From Terriglobia bacterium (GTDB taxonomy: Bacteria > Acidobacteriota > Terriglobia > UBA7540): a DNA stretch of 5,612 nt. This document shows positions 5,029 to 5,612 of this stretch, in pieces (position 1 is the stretch's first letter; each line of letters opens with the position of its first letter). Position numbers and translations under genes: made by a program. The DNA lies in the NCBI GenBank assembly GCA_030040295.1, contig JASHTZ010000131.1, positions 1 through 5,612 on the forward strand, written 5' to 3'. The notes under the pieces are model-generated. The model searched no databases, was not told the DNA's origin, and saw only the letters and a list, made by a program, of their open reading frames with translations.

Positions 5029-5612
5029 ATGACCAACGCTGCCACAGCGACTCGTCGCGAGCGCCTTTCCCGGCGGGCGCGGCAGTTTCTTCAGGAACTG
5101 CGCCATGGTGACGAGGTCGCCCACCTCATCACCTTGCTGGCGGGGATGAGTATCATTGTTGTGACGGCGCTGCTCGTCTACCAGCTTTATCTGAATTCCG
5201 CATTGCCGCGCCACAAGTTCGGGCTGGAGTTTTTCTTAGGAAAGACTTGGGATCCCGTGGGGGGCGACTTCGGCGCTCTCCCTTTCATTTACGGCACGGT
5301 GGTTTCCTCCGCGGTGGCGCTCCTGATTGCTGTGCCTCTCGGTGTGGGGGCCGCCATATTTCTTTCCGAGCTCGCTCCCCTGCGAATCTCCAACGCCCTG
5401 ACCTTTGTCATTGAACTCCTGGCAGCGGTCCCGAGCGTCATTTACGGCGTGCTGGGAATTTTCGTGCTAGTCCCAATGTTGCGCAGGTTTGTGATGCCGT
5501 TTCTGAAATCGATGATGGGATTTCTCCCGCTCTTCAAGGGGCCGATTTACGGTGTCAGTATGTTGGCGGCGGGACTGGTGCTGGCGGTGATGATTGTGCC
5601 GTTCATCATTTC
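5029..5612 (+). CDS. pstC: Phosphate ABC transporter permease PstC, N-terminal part, truncated by window edge
   Basis: The frame is open from ATG 5029 to the right edge, giving 194 codons plus two bases, roughly two thirds of a usual PstC. PstC and PstA form the inner-membrane channel for phosphate, powered by PstB. A basic cytoplasmic N-terminus (1-30) is followed by a first membrane segment at about 31-53. Next come the family pattern FGLEFFLGKTWDP, a segment at about 85-113 starting FGALPFIYGT and ending with PLGVGAAIFLSE, then IELLAAVPSVIYGVLG (128-143), and SMLAAGLVLAVMIVPFI (177-193). The cytoplasmic loop that docks the ATPase should come just beyond the edge. There is a single base (C) between the pstS TAG and this ATG and no good ribosome binding site of its own, so translation is probably coupled to pstS. 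Confidence 0.95.
   Translation, partial: MTNAATATRRERLSRRARQFLQELRHGDEVAHLITLLAGMSIIVVTALLVYQLYLNSALPRHKFGLEFFLGKTWDPVGGDFGALPFIYGTVVSSAVALLIAVPLGVGAAIFLSELAPLRISNALTFVIELLAAVPSVIYGVLGIFVLVPMLRRFVMPFLKSMMGFLPLFKGPIYGVSMLAAGLVLAVMIVPFII

Overview
The window looks like chromosomal DNA from a Gram-negative bacterium, most likely an acidobacterium. An outer-membrane porin shows that it is Gram-negative. The acidobacterial assignment is an inference: the porin resembles the large DcaP-like porins common in that phylum, with an N-terminal coiled coil, a long Ala/Pro/Ser linker and then a barrel. No rRNA or other phylogenetic marker is present to confirm it.

Layout: (1) 1-1233, minus strand: the N-terminal 411 codons of a secreted, Asn/Ser/Thr-rich protein of the right-handed beta-helix (pectate-lyase-like) type, running off the left edge. 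(2) 1234-1512: a spacer with this gene's ribosome binding site, a weak promoter candidate and a strong intrinsic terminator for the next gene. (3) 1513-3498, minus: a complete 661-residue porin. (4) 3499-3971: a 473-bp divergent control region. (5) 3972-5027, plus: complete pstS, the periplasmic phosphate-binding protein. (6) 5029-5612, plus: the first 194 codons of pstC, the phosphate permease subunit, cut by the right edge; pstA, pstB and phoU would be expected beyond it.

The central theme is phosphate acquisition. PstS captures phosphate in the periplasm and passes it to the PstCAB ABC transporter. The divergently transcribed porin is well placed to bring phosphate or organic phosphates across the outer membrane, though this role is inferred from position. 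The most interesting signal is a gapped motif, TTAAT-N4-MY-GTMACA. It occurs twice in front of pstS and once, in the opposite orientation, in front of the porin. Its 11-bp half-site spacing is that of PhoB/PhoP boxes, so it may be this lineage's Pho box joining both genes in one regulon. A degraded copy (two mismatches) lies just upstream of the beta-helix gene.

I found no mobile element, CRISPR array, tRNA, rRNA or clearly novel defence or biosynthetic system. The window is mainly an ordinary pst locus with an interesting porin and control region.
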